Assembly (NCBI GenBank): GCA_034190875.2 | Contig: CM067355.1 | Coordinates: forward strand, 34,226,114-34,290,113 | Source of the DNA: Urechis unicinctus | Taxonomy: Eukaryota > Annelida > Polychaeta > Xenopneusta > Urechidae | DNA: 64,000 bases | Direction of reading: 5' to 3' | Part shown: positions 31,125 to 43,572 of the stretch, piece after piece | Numbering within the stretch: the stretch's first letter is position 1 | How the letters are laid out: each line of letters opens with the position of its first letter | Position numbers and translations under genes: made by a program | The notes under the pieces: model-generated | Seen by the model: only the letters and a program-made list of their open reading frames with translations | Databases searched by the model: none | What the model was told of the DNA's origin: nothing

Positions 31125-31862
31125 AAGCTCGGGGAACGTGGGACTCCAATCAAGCTCGGGGAACGCTGGTACTCAAAACAACCTCGGGGAACGCTGGTAC
31201 TCAAAACAACCTCGGGGAACGCTGGTACTCAAAACAACCTCGGGGAACGCTGGTACTCAAAACAACCTCGGGGAACGCTGGTACTCAAAACAACCTCGGG
31301 GAACGCTGGTACTCAAAACAACCTCAGGGAACGCTGGGACGGCAATCAACCTCGGGGAACGCTGGGACTCCAATCAACCTCGGGGAACGCTGGGACGGCA
31401 ATCAACCTTGGGGAACGCTGGTACTCCAATTAACCCTGTGGAACGCTGGGACGGCAATCAACCTCGGGGAACGCTGGGACTCCAATCAACCTCGGGGAAC
31501 GCTGGGACGGCAATCAACCTTGGGGAACGCTGGTACTCCAATTAACCCTGTGGAACGCTAGGACGGCAATCAACCTCAGGGAACGCTGGAACTCTAATCA
31601 ACCTCAGGGAACGCTGGAACTCCAATCATCCTCGGGGAACGCTGGGATGGCAATCAACCTCGGGGAACGCCGGGACTCAAATCAACCTTGGAGAACGGTG
31701 GGACTCAAACAAGCTCGGGGAACGCTGGGACGGCAATCAACCTCGGGGAACACTGGGACTCAAAACAACCTCGGGGAACGCTGGAACTCCAATCAACCTC
31801 GGAGAACGCCAGGACTCTAATCAACCTCGGAGAACGCCAGGACTCTAATCAAGCTCGTAGAC
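31125..31862. repeat. Minisatellite, 28-bp unit, about 26 copies
   Basis: CTCGGGGAACGCTGGTACTC followed by AAAACAAC. A six-copy homogeneous block (31150-31330) precedes mixed GGACGGCAATCAAC and GGACTCCAATCAAC units. A 112-bp higher-order block (about 31340-31450) is repeated once. Confidence 0.95.
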
Positions 31863-32439
31863 AATAGTGGAACAACTTGACATGCAACTCGCCTCTGACA
31901 TCGCCAACATCGCTGTGCTTCTGCGACTCAATATTCCCCGACAATATCCGTTTCTTCACTCGAATCTTCCCTCAACTCCATTGAATTCCGAAATAGATTA
32001 TGGAACACTTCACTGAGAATTTTGACTGCGCTTGTTCAACAAATCCATTGTAGGCCAGTCTAACCAGCGCAGGCGTGTGCCGGCTGTGATCCAGCTGTTC
32101 TATAAAGGCATTCCATTGACCGGCTCCCCACAATATTGGAAAACTTCTTTTCTTTCTAATGGCTTAAATACCCGTCCCAAGCTCGTTCACATTGTTTTTA
32201 TCATCGCAATTCGGACTTCTATAGCATCCTCATCCATTCTAAGCGCTTCATGACGACGAGAAATTACTTGTTTATATATGACTCAGATCATTCTTACGGC
32301 GCAATACAAGCGGTTTTTATCAGTTACAAATGAATGATACAGCATGTGAATTCAGCAGCTGCCCGTCAGCTGGAACCATTTTCATCGCTCGAGGGTTAAA
32401 CGCTGTTCCATATACTTGCCGCGTCCGCAACGCGTCAGT
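31863..32439. other. Unique stretch, no gene recognised
   Basis: Contains frames of at most about 73 codons. Part of 32290-32440 resembles 40790-40870 (AGCTGCCCG and GCCATTTTgATC-like pieces), so it may belong to a dispersed segment. Confidence 0.4.
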
Positions 32440-32860
32440 GATCTACCACCACGAGTCAGTGCTCTACCTTAACGAGTCAGTGATCTACCCCCACGAGTCA
32501 GTGCTCTACCTCAACGAGTCAGTGCTCTTCCTTTACGAGTCAGTGCTCTACCTTAACGAGTCAGTGCTCTACCTCAACGAGTCAATGCTCTTCCTTAACG
32601 AGTCAGTGCTCTACCTTAACGAGTCGGTGCTCTACCGTAACTCGTGAGTGATCTACCCCCACGAGTCAGTGCTCTTCCTTAACGAGTCAGTGCTCTACCT
32701 TAACGAGTCAGTGCTCTACCCCCAAGAGTCAGTGCTGTACTACGCCCCTCGAGTCAATGTTGTACTCCCAGAAATCAATGTTCTACCCCCACGAGTCAAT
32801 GTCCTTCACCCCACGAGTCAATGTTCTTCCCCAACGCGTAAGTGTTCTACCACCCTGGGT
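32440..32860. repeat. Minisatellite, 21-bp unit, about 20 copies
   Basis: GAGTCAGTGCTCTACCTTAA followed by C; units with CCCCCAC or CTCAAC are mixed in. Seven codons per unit give a periodic ESVLYLN frame. Confidence 0.94.
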
Positions 32861-32969
32861 CAGAGTGCTCCTCTCCAGTTATACCCCCACTGTCCCTCGA
32901 AAGTTGCAAGTTGACATTGCTTGCTTAATTACATTTGTGAGTGCACACGGTCATATATCCGTATTTGAC

Positions 32970-33305
32970 AACAGTGAGCAAACCAGGTGGACCAAGCCAG
33001 GTGGACCAAACTAGGTGGACCAAACCAGGTGGACCAAACCAGGTGGACCAAGCCAGGTGGATCAACCCAGGTAGGCCGAGCCAAGTGAAGCAAGCCAAGT
33101 GGAGCTAGCCAAGTGGAGCTAGCAAAGTGAAGTTAGAAAAGTGGAGCTATCCAAGCGGAGCTAGCAAAGTGAAGGTAGAAAAGTGGAGCTAGCCAAGTGG
33201 AGCTAACAAAGTGGAGCTAGCCAAGCGGAGCTAGCGAGGTGGAGCAAACAAAGTGGAGCTAGCCAAGTGGAGTTGTTAGCCAAGTGAAACAAGCAAGGAG
33301 GAGCA
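32970..33305. repeat. Minisatellite, 14-bp unit, about 24 copies
   Basis: The array starts as AGGTGGACCAAACC and drifts into AAGTGGAGCTAGCC, a visible gradient of divergence along it. Confidence 0.94.
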
Positions 33306-33419
33306 GGCAGGCTGTACGTACTCTGGTCGTGTTAACGGTACGTATGTTAGCCAGCACTGACAGTCAAGTGCGATTTGACTGAAGATTCGCTTTTCGGGGA
33401 CTGCGTTTTGCAGAGCTAT

Positions 33420-33838
33420 TCTCGTTGTCTCCCTGGGATCATTCTCTGGTACCGTGCTCTAGTATCATTATCTGGCTCCGTGCTCTAGTATCATGCTATG
33501 GCACCGTGCACTAGCGTCATACTTTAGCCTCTTTCTCTGGCACCATGCTCTGGCACCATGCTCAGGCACCATGCTAAGGCGTCATTCTCTGGCATCATGC
33601 TCTAGCGTCATTCTCTGACATTATGCTCTGGTATCATACCCCAGCGTCATTTTCTGGTATCATGCGCTGGCGTCATTCTCTGGCATCATGCTCTAGTGTC
33701 TTACTCTGGCATTATGCTCTAGTGTCATGCTATAGCGTCATTCTCTGGCATTATACTATAGCGTCATTCTCTGGTATCATGCTTTAGCGCCATGCTATAG
33801 CGTCATTCTCTGGCATCATTCTCTGGCATTGCCCTGCT
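33420..33838. repeat. Degenerate minisatellite, about 12-13-bp half-units
   Basis: TCTCTGGCATCATGCTCTAG and CGTCATTCTCTGGCATCATG phrases recur irregularly; the oldest-looking array of this section. Confidence 0.85.
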
Positions 33839-33890
33839 CGTAGTGAAGATGAATCTCTGCCAATCACAATGTTTCCCACCTGGCCTTGAG

Positions 33891-33949
33891 CCTCTACAAA
33901 GACAACATCATACAAGTCCAACTGGGCCTCCTCGTTACCTGCGGCTCAG
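33891..33949 (+). CDS. Candidate 59-nt exon
   Basis: CCTCTACAAAGACAACATCA and the following bases end at a perfect donor, CTCAG|GTGAGT, at 33950. Upstream CACCTGGCCTTGAG is a modest acceptor. All three frames are open in so short a segment; one reads LYKDNIIQVQLGLLVTCGS. It lies at the edge of a non-repeat island of about 800 bp. No family recognised. Confidence 0.3.
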
Positions 33950-34664
33950 GTGAGTTGTCGCCGTGTGCAACACGTGTCCAATTCGTCACATCCGGTGCTG
34001 TACGCAGACTGACATGGGGTGGCAACAAGGTCGCTGAGGGGTTTAGAGGTGTTCTGGACTGGTCAAACAGATCCTATTTCAAAATCGCATCTGCTGCGGT
34101 GTCTGAATTGTGTATGATTGTATTATAGACATATGTCCATCTGTCCACGGCTGATAGTCAGCGGCGTGTGCGAGCCTGGGCAACAACAAAAAACACCCCG
34201 GTAATGTCAATGAATGCATGGCTATGTGATCAGGTGAGCAAGGCAGCAATTGATGAGTAAATTAGTGGTTCAGGTAAGCATTTCAATGAGCTAAGCGGCT
34301 GTTTGGCGGCATTGTTAGCTATTATGACGAGGAACTTGATTTACACAGGGTTGGTTTAGTATTTCACCTAGCTTATTCAAAGTAAATGTATTAATGAAAG
34401 GAGTTCCATGTACCATCCATTGACCATGAATCACTGATAAGGTACATCGAGTTCTACAAGCGACCTGTTGTTACAGACAGACGGTGACATGGCTAATTAA
34501 GACATTTACTACTCTCAATTCGGGGAGAGTTATCCACCCCACGAGGCTGATTACTTCCGGCGGAAGTTCTTCTGGTAGTGACACTGATGCGTTGTTTACA
34601 TGACCCGGGTACGACGAGCAAGGTGGTGAAGCCGCCATTGTTGACTATATGTTGACTTCATGTC
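33950..34664. other. Unique stretch after the exon candidate
   Basis: Single-copy sequence. A frame running on from the candidate exon to 34128 is probably intronic. No other signal. Confidence 0.5.
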
Positions 34665-35037
34665 CGAATCATACAGCCTCTCGTGTCCGAATGATACAGC
34701 CTCTCGTGTCCGATTGATACAGCCTCTCGTGTCTGAATCATACAGCCTCTCGTGTCTTAAACATACAGCCTCTCATGTCCGATTGATACAGCCTCTCATG
34801 TCCGAATGATACAGCCTCTCATGTCCGAATGATACAGCCTCTCATGTCCGATTGATACAGCCTCTCATGTCCGAATGATACAGCCTCTCATGTCCGATTG
34901 ATACAGCCTCTCATGTCCGAATGATACAGTCTCTCATGTCCGAATGATACAGTCTCTCATGTCCGAATGATACAGCCTCTCATGTCCGAATGATACATCC
35001 TCTCGTGTCCGAATGATACAGTCTCTCATGTCCGCTC
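34665..35037. repeat. Minisatellite, 23-bp unit, about 16 copies
   Basis: GTCCGAATGATACAGCCTCT followed by CAT; GATTGATAC and CGT variants are interspersed. Confidence 0.95.
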
Positions 35038-35139
35038 GAAGATGTCAGTCAAAGTTATTCAAAGTGACGTTTTCAGAGTGCCTTTATGCTTTATCACTGT
35101 GTCTTTATCACAGTGACTTTATACCATAATGCCGTAATA

Positions 35140-35935
35140 ACAGACATGGTGTTTTCATTATAGATATGGTGTTTGCACAGTAGATATGGTGTTTGCGCAG
35201 TAGATATGGTGATTACACAGTAGATATGGTGTTTGCACAGTAGATATGGTGTTTGCACAGTAGATATGGTGATTACACAGTAGATATGGTGTTTGCACAG
35301 TAGACATGTTTGTGTTTACACAGTAGATATGGTATTTTCAGAGCAGATATGGTGTTTGCAGAGTAGACATGGTGGTGTTTACACAGTAGATATGGTGTTT
35401 GCACAGTAGACATGGTGGTGTTTACACAGTAGATATGGTGTTTGCACAGTAGACATGGTGGTGTTTACACAGAAGATATGGTGTTTGCACAATAGACATG
35501 GTGATGTTTGCAGCGTTTACACAGTTGATATGGTGTTTACACAGTAGATATGGTGTTTTCACGGTAGACATGGTGGTGTTTACACAGTAGATATGGTGTT
35601 TGCACAGTAGACATGGTGGTGTTTACACAGTAGATATGGTGTTTGCACAGTAGACATGGTGATGTTTGCAGAGTTTACACAGTTGATATGGTGTTTACAC
35701 GGTAGATATGGTGTTTGCGCTGTAGATATGGTGTTTGCGCTGTAGATATGGTGTTTACACAGTAGACATGGTGGTGTTTACACAGTAGATATGGTGGTGT
35801 TTACACAGTAGACATGGTAGTGTTTACACAGTAGATATGGGGTGTTTACACAGTAGATATGATGTTTGCGCTGTAGATATGGTGTTTGCGCTGTAGATAT
35901 GTTGGATGCTCAGTAGAAATGACGGAGGCTTAATG
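35140..35935. repeat. Minisatellite, 20-23-bp units, about 38 copies
   Basis: CAGTAGATATGGTGTTTGCA and CAGTAGACATGGTGGTGTTT plus ACA alternate. The 17-mer GCACAGTAGACATGGTG is shared with the array at 43830-45210. Confidence 0.94.
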
Positions 35936-36284
35936 GATACATTATGTGTTCGCCAGACCACAGCAGTATGAACGTCACAGAGCGTTGTCAGCCGATGACG
36001 TATGTGACAGCATGTCCTGTAGCAGGAAAGCCGTCCATACAAACTATGATGGCTGATTACAAAAGACTAGCACCATTGCCGTTATCCCAGTGGGTGCACC
36101 AGCTCTTGCTCCCCCCACTCGTTATCACAGTGGGTGCACCAGCTCTTGCTCCCCTCGGAAGCATGTAGCTAACTTCCTGACGCCGACTGTTCTCAGGAGA
36201 CCGTGTAGATCCCAATGTCATTCCTCATTCAGACAGTATCACAAATAGTAACATATCATACCCGAGAGCTCGGTAACCCCCTGT
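35936..36284. other. Unique spacer
   Basis: Includes a tandem 43-bp duplication near 36080-36165 (CAGTGGGTGCACCAGCTCTT twice). No coding signal. Confidence 0.6.
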
Positions 36285-36530
36285 AATGGTTCCCCTGTCA
36301 CTGTTCAGCGCTCAGCGTCCCCCTGTTACGGTTCAGAGCTCAGCATCCCCTTGTCACTGTTCAGAGCTCAGCGTCCCCCTGTCACTGTTCAGAGCTCAGC
36401 GTCCCCCTGTCACGGATCAGAGCTCGGCATCCCCCTGTCATGGTTCAGAGCTCAGCGTCCCCCTGTCACGGTTCAGAGCTCAGCATCCCCTTGTCACTGT
36501 TTAGAGCTCAGCGTCCCCCAGCAGCTATTC
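36285..36530. repeat. Minisatellite, 28-bp unit, 8 copies
   Basis: GGTTCAGAGCTCAGCGTCCC followed by CCTGTCAC in tandem, with GCATCCCC variants. Confidence 0.95.
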
Positions 36531-36659
36531 CTAGAGGTTGTGTCGGCCCATGCGGCCTTGTGATTCCCTGTTGCTCTGGCGCTAATTGGACTGCGGCTAA
36601 TGAATAATGCAACTTGTTTTTTACATCTAGTTTTTGGCGGAGGATTTGTATAATTGAGA
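36531..36659. other. Short unique spacer
   Basis: Single-copy sequence; no signal. Confidence 0.5.
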
Positions 36660-37280
36660 ACAGCGGCGCTGATGTAGCGTAGAAGATTGCTGCTTACCAT
36701 ATTGACAACACTGGCGCTGATGTAGCATAGGCTGTTGCTGCTTACCATATTGACAACAGCGGCGCTGATGTAGCATAGACTGTTGCTGCTTACCATATTA
36801 GCAACACTGGCGCTGATGTAGCATAGACTGTTGCTGCTTACCATATTGACAACACTGGCGCTGATGTAGCATAGACGGTTGCTGCTTACCATATTAGCAA
36901 CACTGGCGCTGATGTAGCATAGACTGTTGCTGCTTACCATATTGACAACAGCGGCGCTGATGTAGCATAGACTGTTGCTGCTTACCATATTGACAACAGC
37001 GGCGCTGATGTAGCATAGACTGTTGCTGCTTACCATATTAGCAACACTGGCGCTGATGTAGCATAGACTGTTGCTTCTTACCATATTGACAACAGCGGCG
37101 CTGATGTAGCATAGACTGTTGCTGCTTACCATATTGACAACAGCGGCGCTGATGTAACGTAGGCTGTTGCTGCTTACCATATTGACAACACCGGCGCTGA
37201 TGTAGCATAGACTGTTGCTGCTTACCATATTGACAACAGCGGCGCTGATGTAGCATAGACTGTTGCTGCTTACCATATTA
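36660..37280. repeat. Minisatellite, 48-bp unit, 13 copies
   Basis: AGCATAGACTGTTGCTGCTT followed by ACCATATTGACAACAGCGGC and GCTGATGT. CAGCG-G-CGCTG is a perfect small inverted repeat in the CAACAGCGG units. On the minus strand its 16-codon period gives an uninterrupted 260-codon frame (MVSSNSLCYISAAVVN), which I regard as incidental. Confidence 0.96.
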
Positions 37281-37299
37281 TGGCTGGTCAGAGTGCACT

Positions 37300-37500
37300 G
37301 ACGCTGTATCAGTCAGTCGCCTGATAACGCTGTTTGTTTCAGGCGACTGACGCTGTATCAGTCAGGCGACTGGTGACGCTGTATGTTTCAGGCGACTGAC
37401 GCTGTATCAGTCAGGCGACTGGTGACGCTGTATGTTTCAGGCGACTGACGCTGTATCAGTCAGGCGACTGATGACGCTGTATATATCAGGCGAATGATGA
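37300..37500. repeat. Minisatellite, about 49-bp unit, 4 copies
   Basis: CAGGCGACTGACGCTGTATC followed by AGTCAGGCGACTGGTGACGC and TGTATGTTT. The unit contains CTGAC-gctgtatca-GTCAG, a small inverted repeat. Confidence 0.93.
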
Positions 37501-37859
37501 GTCAGGCAAATGATGTCAACTGGCTATAAGATATGTTTATTTCAATCAACTGAATTATTACTTTATGATTGTCAGCTGAATGATGATGTTGTGCCAGTCA
37601 ACTGAACAATAACATTGCAAATCAAGTCTTTATTCGTGCTGCATCGGGAATAAGATCCCTGCTCCTCACACAATTTGTTTTGCCCCTGTTCCTCTCATAT
37701 TTCGTGTTGGCCCCTGCTTATCTCATTACTCGTGTTGCACTGCGAATAAGGCACCTGTGCTGCAGCAAAGGCTATGTGTCTGAGGGCTGAGGTATTAGAA
37801 AACGCCAATACTCCACAAAGGCTGTTAAGATTGTGGAAAGACACACATCCAAAGGAAGA
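37501..37859. other. Unique spacer leading into the 42-bp array
   Basis: A plus-strand frame (MCLRAEVLENANTPQRLLRL then WKDTHPKEEIKLSA) runs from 37774 straight into the following array without a stop. This could be a coding origin for that array, but no splice or promoter evidence supports it. Confidence 0.3.
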
Positions 37860-39060
37860 GATCAAGCTATCGGCCGGCCTGTCCCCCAACCTCCTGGCAG
37901 AGACCAAGCTACCGGCCAGTCTGTCCCCCAACCTCCTGGCAGAGACCAAGCTACCGGCCAGTCTGTCCCCCAACCTCCTGGCAGAGACCAAGCTACCGGC
38001 CAGTCTGTCCCCCAACCTCCTGGCAGAGACCAAACTACCGGCCAGCCTGTCCCCCAACCTCCTGGCAGAGACCAAGCTACCGACCTACCTGTCCCCCAAC
38101 CTCCTCCTGGCAGAGACCAAACTACCGGCCAGCCTGTCCCCCAACCTCCTGGCAGAGACCAAGCTACCGGCCAGCCTGTCCCCAACCTCCTGGCAGAGAC
38201 CAAACCGGCCACCTGTCCCCCACCGGCCAGGCAGAGACCAAACTAACACCCGCGGCCTGTCCCCCAACCTCCTGGCAGAGACCAAGCTCCGGCCAGTCTG
38301 TCCCCCAACCTCTTGGCAGAGACCAAACTAACCTCCTGGCAGAGAACAAGCTACCGGCCAGCCTGTCCCCTAACCTCCTGGCAGAGACCAAACTACCGGC
38401 CAGCCTGTCCCCTAACCTCCTAGCAGAGACCAAGCTAGCTACCGGCCAGCCTGTCCCCCAACCTCCTGGCAGAGACCAAACTACGGGACAGCCTGTCCCC
38501 CAACCTCCTGGCAGAGACCAAACTACCCCGACCTGTCCCCCAACCTCCTGGCAGAGACTAAGCTACCGCCCGACCTGTCCCCCAACCTCCTGGCAGAGAC
38601 CAAGCTACCGGTCAGTCTGTCCCCCAACCTCCTGGCAGATACCAAACTACCGGACAGCCTGTCCCCCAACCTCCTGGCAGAGACCAAGCTACCGGCCAGT
38701 CTGTCCCCAACCTCCTGGCAGAGACCAAACTGCCCCGACCTGTCCCCCAACCTCCTGGCAGAGACCAAGCTACCGGCCAGTCTGTCCCCCAACCTCCTGG
38801 CAGAGACCAAGCTACCGGCCAGTCTGTCCCCCAACCTCCTGGCAGAGACCAAACTGCCGACCAGTCTGTCCCTCAACCTCCTGGCAGAGGCCAAGATACC
38901 GGCCAGCCTGTCCCCTAACCTCCTGGCAGAGACCAAGCTACCGCCCGACCTGTCCCCCAGCCTCCTGGCAGAGACCAAGCTACCGCCCGGCCTGTCCCCC
39001 AACCTCCTGGCAGAGACCAAGCTACCGGCCAGCCTGTCCCCCATCTCCTGGCAGATAAAC
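37860..39060. repeat. Minisatellite, 42-bp unit, about 28 copies
   Basis: CTACCGGCCAGCCTGTCCCC followed by CAACCTCCTGGCAGAGACCA and AG. The 14-codon period gives LPASLSPNLLAETK in the plus frame that enters from 37774. That frame is lost at about 38190 by a one-base deletion, and irregular units follow at 38190-38420. Homogeneous units return at 38430-39050. Confidence 0.96.
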
Positions 39061-39164
39061 TGGCCCCGTTTTTTACTCATAAAATTCTTACTACCCGATT
39101 GGAGCTAGACAAGGTGCAATGTAACTCGCCGGAAGAGATCCCCGAGAAATAATAAAAGACTGGT

Positions 39165-39418
39165 CGGTGAATGCTACATCAGGAAGAGGTTTGCGATCTC
39201 TCGTTCGTGTATGCTACATCAGGAAGAGGTTTGCGATCTCTCATTCGTGTATGCTACATCAGGAAGAGGTTTGCGATCTCTCGTTCGTGTGTGCTACATC
39301 AGGAAGAGGTTTGCGATCTCTCGTTCGTGTATGCTACATCAGGAAGAGGTTTGCGATCTCTCGTTCGTGTATGCTACATCAGGAAGAGGTTTGCGATCAC
39401 TCGTTGGTGAATGCTACA
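39165..39418. repeat. Minisatellite, 40-bp unit, 6-7 copies
   Basis: GTATGCTACATCAGGAAGAG followed by GTTTGCGATCTCTCGTTCGT, almost identical copies. Confidence 0.96.
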
Positions 39419-39774
39419 TCAGCATCTTACCGGATTTGTATGCTGCATTGTGATTCTATGAATGCTGTGTTACCTCTGCAGATAGCGTGGCGTGCTCTGT
39501 GTCATATCTAGAGATAACATTGTGTGCTCCGTGTCACATCTAGAGATAGGGCTATGTGGTGTGTGTCAGCTGTAGAGATAGCGCGGTGTGCTTTGTGTTA
39601 GGTCCAAACTAGTGGACAGATTAGTTCTCGCATTTGGGACTCAGCCAGCCCATCCCCATGTTATAAATAGATTCGTCTTATAAGCACATTTTAAGGCAGT
39701 TCCTTTCATGGAGGTGCCCGACATTCGGTATGGGATTGGCTGTTTGGTCCATGTTGCCTTTTGCGGTTAAAGTC
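39419..39774. other. Unique spacer, no gene seen
   Basis: Loose repetition of CTAGAGATA and GTGTGCTCTGTGTCA phrases near 39480-39600; otherwise single-copy. Confidence 0.45.
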
Positions 39775-40008
39775 AAAGGCAGGGCGTATTGGTTTGCCCT
39801 CATTCATGAAGGGCATTAATGAGGCAGGGCGTATTGGTTTGCCCTCATTCATGAAGGGCATTAATGAGGCAGGGGGTATTGGTTTGCCCTCATTCATGAA
39901 GGGCATTAATGAGGCAGGGCGTATTGGTTTGCCCTCATTCATGAAGGGCATTAATGAGGCAGGGCGTATTAGTTTGCCCTCATTCATGAAGGGCATTAAT
40001 GAGGCTGT
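39775..40008. repeat. Minisatellite, 45-bp unit, 5 copies, palindromic core
   Basis: GCAGGGCGTATTGGTTTGCC followed by CTCATTCATGAAGGGCATTA and ATGAG. TGCCCT and AGGGCA arms surround TTCATGAA, giving a near-perfect 21-bp palindrome in every unit. Copies are nearly identical. Confidence 0.96.
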
Positions 40009-41299
40009 GGGAGGACGTGTAGGGGATGGGGAAGGTTTGTTTATATCAACCATATTTCGAGCACAGCCCTCAAGTGAAGTAAAACTGCGACCGAGGAACT
40101 ACCTGGATCTAACCAGCCGCATGTCATAAGTACAAGGAAGGCAACGTGACGAATGCCAGATCAACGTCAGTGAACCCGCAAACATAATTCATTCTGGTGT
40201 GTTTGTCATACGAGTCTAGTTGCCGAGTGTTGCGCGACTGCTGTGATGAGCGAACACACCCAGTTTACGAAGTCAAGGTCGGGACACACCTATCTTGACC
40301 CTATCACCTTTTCGTAGCTCCTCACAATCACGTTGCTATTGCAGCGGACTTTCTACTCGTTTTACCCGCGATCATGCTGGAGTGCATTACATAGCGCACC
40401 TGTTGTCAATTGACTTACTTGAGCCACCTCTCACCTGTTGTTGATTGACTTACTTGAGCCACCTCTCACCTGTTGTTGATTGACTTACCGGAGCTTCCAC
40501 TCACCTGCCTAGCCTCTACTTGTTTTAACAGCACCGAATGGATACCAGCCTAGCCATCAACCAGTGTGCTTCAACACACAGAGTTACGCTATTCGCGATG
40601 CGTTCGGCTGTTTTCTCTAATGCGCTCGCGATAAGTGCGGTATTTGTGGTTAGCCCAACACAAAATGAAGCAGTTCTACATTGCTTCCATCTGATTCCAG
40701 TTTTATAACACTCCTACTGATACAATGGATATCGTTTCTATCAACACCTGTTGCACTGTACTAATCATACTTATATATCAGCCAATGTTAGGTGTAGCGA
40801 GTTCGGAAAGCTGCCCGCCTGCTCGGGCCATTTTGATCCCTTGAGGCTGGCACGCTTCACCACCTAAATACTGAAAACCCCACAAGTCAGTGCATGCTCA
40901 CTCCCCCACCCCCTAGAGTCAGTCTACGTCTCGACCCCCGGCAGTCAGTACACGCCCCATGATGACAGTGCACAACCCAAGGAATCAGTGTACGCCCTTC
41001 ACGAGTCAGTACATGCATGAGTCAGTGCACGCCCCCGGGAGAGTTCAAAAACCCAAGTCGTAGGTATACCTGACCTTGCTATACTTTATCGAATGTCATC
41101 TGTAACAGGGGTGATGCCTGTTGCCGGTTACCTGGATCATCGCCCCCTCTAGACTCGTTTTGGTCATCTCTCCCCGCTAGACTCGAGTCGTTTTGATAAT
41201 CTCTACACCTGTCGTGTAAACTATCCTTGTTTTCCCTGAGATTGGCCTTTGATATGGTAAACACTATTACCCTCTGGTGGCGGATCTCGAATTTGTAGG
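40009..41299. other. Longest gene-free, mostly unique stretch of the window's centre
   Basis: Contains the dispersed segment at 40385-40510. At 40880-41040 there is a loose row of GTCAGTGCA / GAGTCAGT phrases related to the 32440 array. No frame above about 90 codons and no motif. Confidence 0.5.
40385..40510. repeat. Dispersed segment, 3 local copies
   Basis: TTGATTGACTTACTTGAGCC and ACCTCTCACCTGTTG repeat with about 46-bp spacing. The segment and its upstream flank (TTTACCCGCGAT ... CTGGAGTGCA) correspond to 30410-30610. Confidence 0.85.
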
Positions 41300-41512
41300 T
41301 GTAAAATGCTTGATGCTGTTCAGAGTAGCGCTCGAAACAACCACTCATTTGATGCTATTCAGAGTAGCGCTCGAAACAACCACTCATTTGATGCTATTCA
41401 GAGTAGCGCTCGAAACAACCACTCATTTTCAACTATTACGAGTAGCGATCGAAACAACAGCTGGGTTTATGCTATTCAGAGTAGCGCTCGAAACAACCAC
41501 TCATTTGATTTC
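41300..41512. repeat. Minisatellite, 39-bp unit, 5-6 copies
   Basis: GATGCTATTCAGAGTAGCGC followed by TCGAAACAACCACTCATTT in tandem. Confidence 0.95.
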
Positions 41513-41689
41513 ATTTGTTTACCATGATACACTAGAGACACATTTGGTCGCCAGCGTGTACATGAACACGACCGCTCTGGATAATTCGCATCATTTGCGC
41601 ACGCGCCGACCCTTGACAACTGAGATTTACCTGACTCACGGCACACGGACATGTTTAAAGACTAATGGCAGCTCACATTATGTTTGGTC

Positions 41690-41912
41690 ACGTTATAAAA
41701 AGACATGTTATGAAAGGACATGTTATGAAAGGACATGTTATAAAAGGACATGTTATGATTGGTCACGTTATAAAAGGACATGTTATGAAAGGACATGTTA
41801 TGAAAGGAAAGGAAATGTTATAAAATGATATGTCAAAAAAGGGCATGTTATCAAAGGACATGTTATAAAAGGGCATGTTATGAAGGGAGATGTTATGAAA
41901 GAGCTTTAACTC
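41690..41912. repeat. Minisatellite, 15-bp unit, about 15 copies
   Basis: GTTATGAAAGGACAT and GTTATAAAAGGACAT alternate. Confidence 0.95.
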
Positions 41913-41934
41913 GTGGCATCTTCTAGTTAAATAC

Positions 41935-42140
41935 GCCATGATAGATATTCCACAAGGTACCTTCTTGTAACTGGGTATTCCATAAGGTACCTTCTTGGAA
42001 CTGGGTATTCCGCAAGGTACCTTCTTGGAACTGGGTATTCCACAAGGTACCTTCTTGGAACTGGGTATTCCACAAGGTACCTTCTTGGAACTGGGTATTT
42101 CACAAGGTACCTTCTTGGAACTGGGTATTTCACAAATTAC
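41935..42140. repeat. Minisatellite, 30-bp unit, 7 copies
   Basis: CTGGGTATTCCACAAGGTAC followed by CTTCTTGGAA in tandem. Confidence 0.96.
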
Positions 42141-42179
42141 CTACTAGCATATGGGGATTCCCTTGATATATGTAAGTAC

Positions 42180-43572
42180 GACCACCTGGCCATGATGTGT
42201 GTACACCTGACAATAATGCATGTACACACGGCCACCTAGCCATAATGCATGTAACACACGGCCACCTGGCCATAATGCATGTACACACGGCCACCTTGCC
42301 ATGATGCATGTACACACGGCCACCTGGCCATAATGCATGTACACACGGCCACCTAGCCATAATGCATGTACACACGGCCACCTTGCCATAATGCATGTAC
42401 ACACGGCAACCTTGCCCTGATGCATGTACACACGGCCACCTGGCCATGATGCATGTACACACGGTCACCTTGCCATGATGCATGTACACACGGCCACCTG
42501 GCCATAGTGCATGTACACACGGCCACCTCGCCATGATGCATGTACACACGGCCACTTGGCCATGCTGCATGCACACACGGCCACCTGGCCATATTGCATG
42601 TACACACAGCCACCTGGCCATGATGCATGTACACACCACGGCACGGCCACCTTGCCATGATGCATGTACACACGGCCATGGCCATAATGCATGTACACAC
42701 GGCCACCTAGCCATAATGCATGTACACACGGCCACCTTGCCATAATGCATGTACACACGGCAACCTTGCCCTGGCCACGGCCACCTGCATGATGCATGTA
42801 CACACGGCCACCTTGCCATGATGCATGTACACACGGCCACCTGGCCATAGTGCATGCACACGGCCATTTGGCCATGCTGCATGCATGGCCATGTGCACAC
42901 ACGGCCACCTGGCCATGATGCACGTACACACGGCCACCTGGCCATATTGCATGTACACACGGCCACCTGGCCATGATGCATGTACACACGGCCACTTGGC
43001 CATGCTGCATGTACACACGGCCACTTGGCCATAGTGCATGTACACATGGTCACCTGGCCATAATGCATGTACACACGGCCACCTGGCCTGGTGCATGTAC
43101 ACACGGCCACCTGGCCATGATGCATGTACACACGGCCACTTGGCCATGCTGCATGGACACAGGGCCACCTGGCCATAGTGCATGTACACACGGCCACCTG
43201 GCCATGATGCATGTACACACGGCCACCTGGCCATAGTGCATGTACACACGGCCACCTGGCCATGATGCATGTACACACGGCCACTTGGCCATGCTGCATG
43301 TACACTCGGCCACCTGACCATAGTGCATGTACACACGGCCACCTGGCCATGATGCATGTACACACGGCCACCTTGCCATGATGCATGTACACACGGCCAC
43401 CTGGCAATTGTGCATGTACACACGGCCACTTGGCCATGCTGCATGTACACACGGCCACCTTGCCATGATGCATGTGCACACAGCCACCTGGCCATATTGC
43501 ATGTACACACGGCCACTTGGCCATGCTGCATGTACCCACGGCCACCTGGCCATAATGTGTACGGTCCACAGG
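42180..43572. repeat. Minisatellite, 29-bp unit, about 48 copies
   Basis: GCATGTACACACGGCCACCT followed by GGCCATGAT. GGCCA-CC-TGGCC is a small inverted repeat. Several internal irregularities (for example 42640-42690 and 42775-42800) are deletions between units. The 497-codon minus-strand frame is produced by the stop-free 29-bp period. Confidence 0.97.

Noticed and set aside
37774-38331. Coding minisatellite protein (LPASLSPNLLAETK repeats)
   Set aside because: The frame is lost at about 38190 and the minus strand is equally open; no splice or start evidence.
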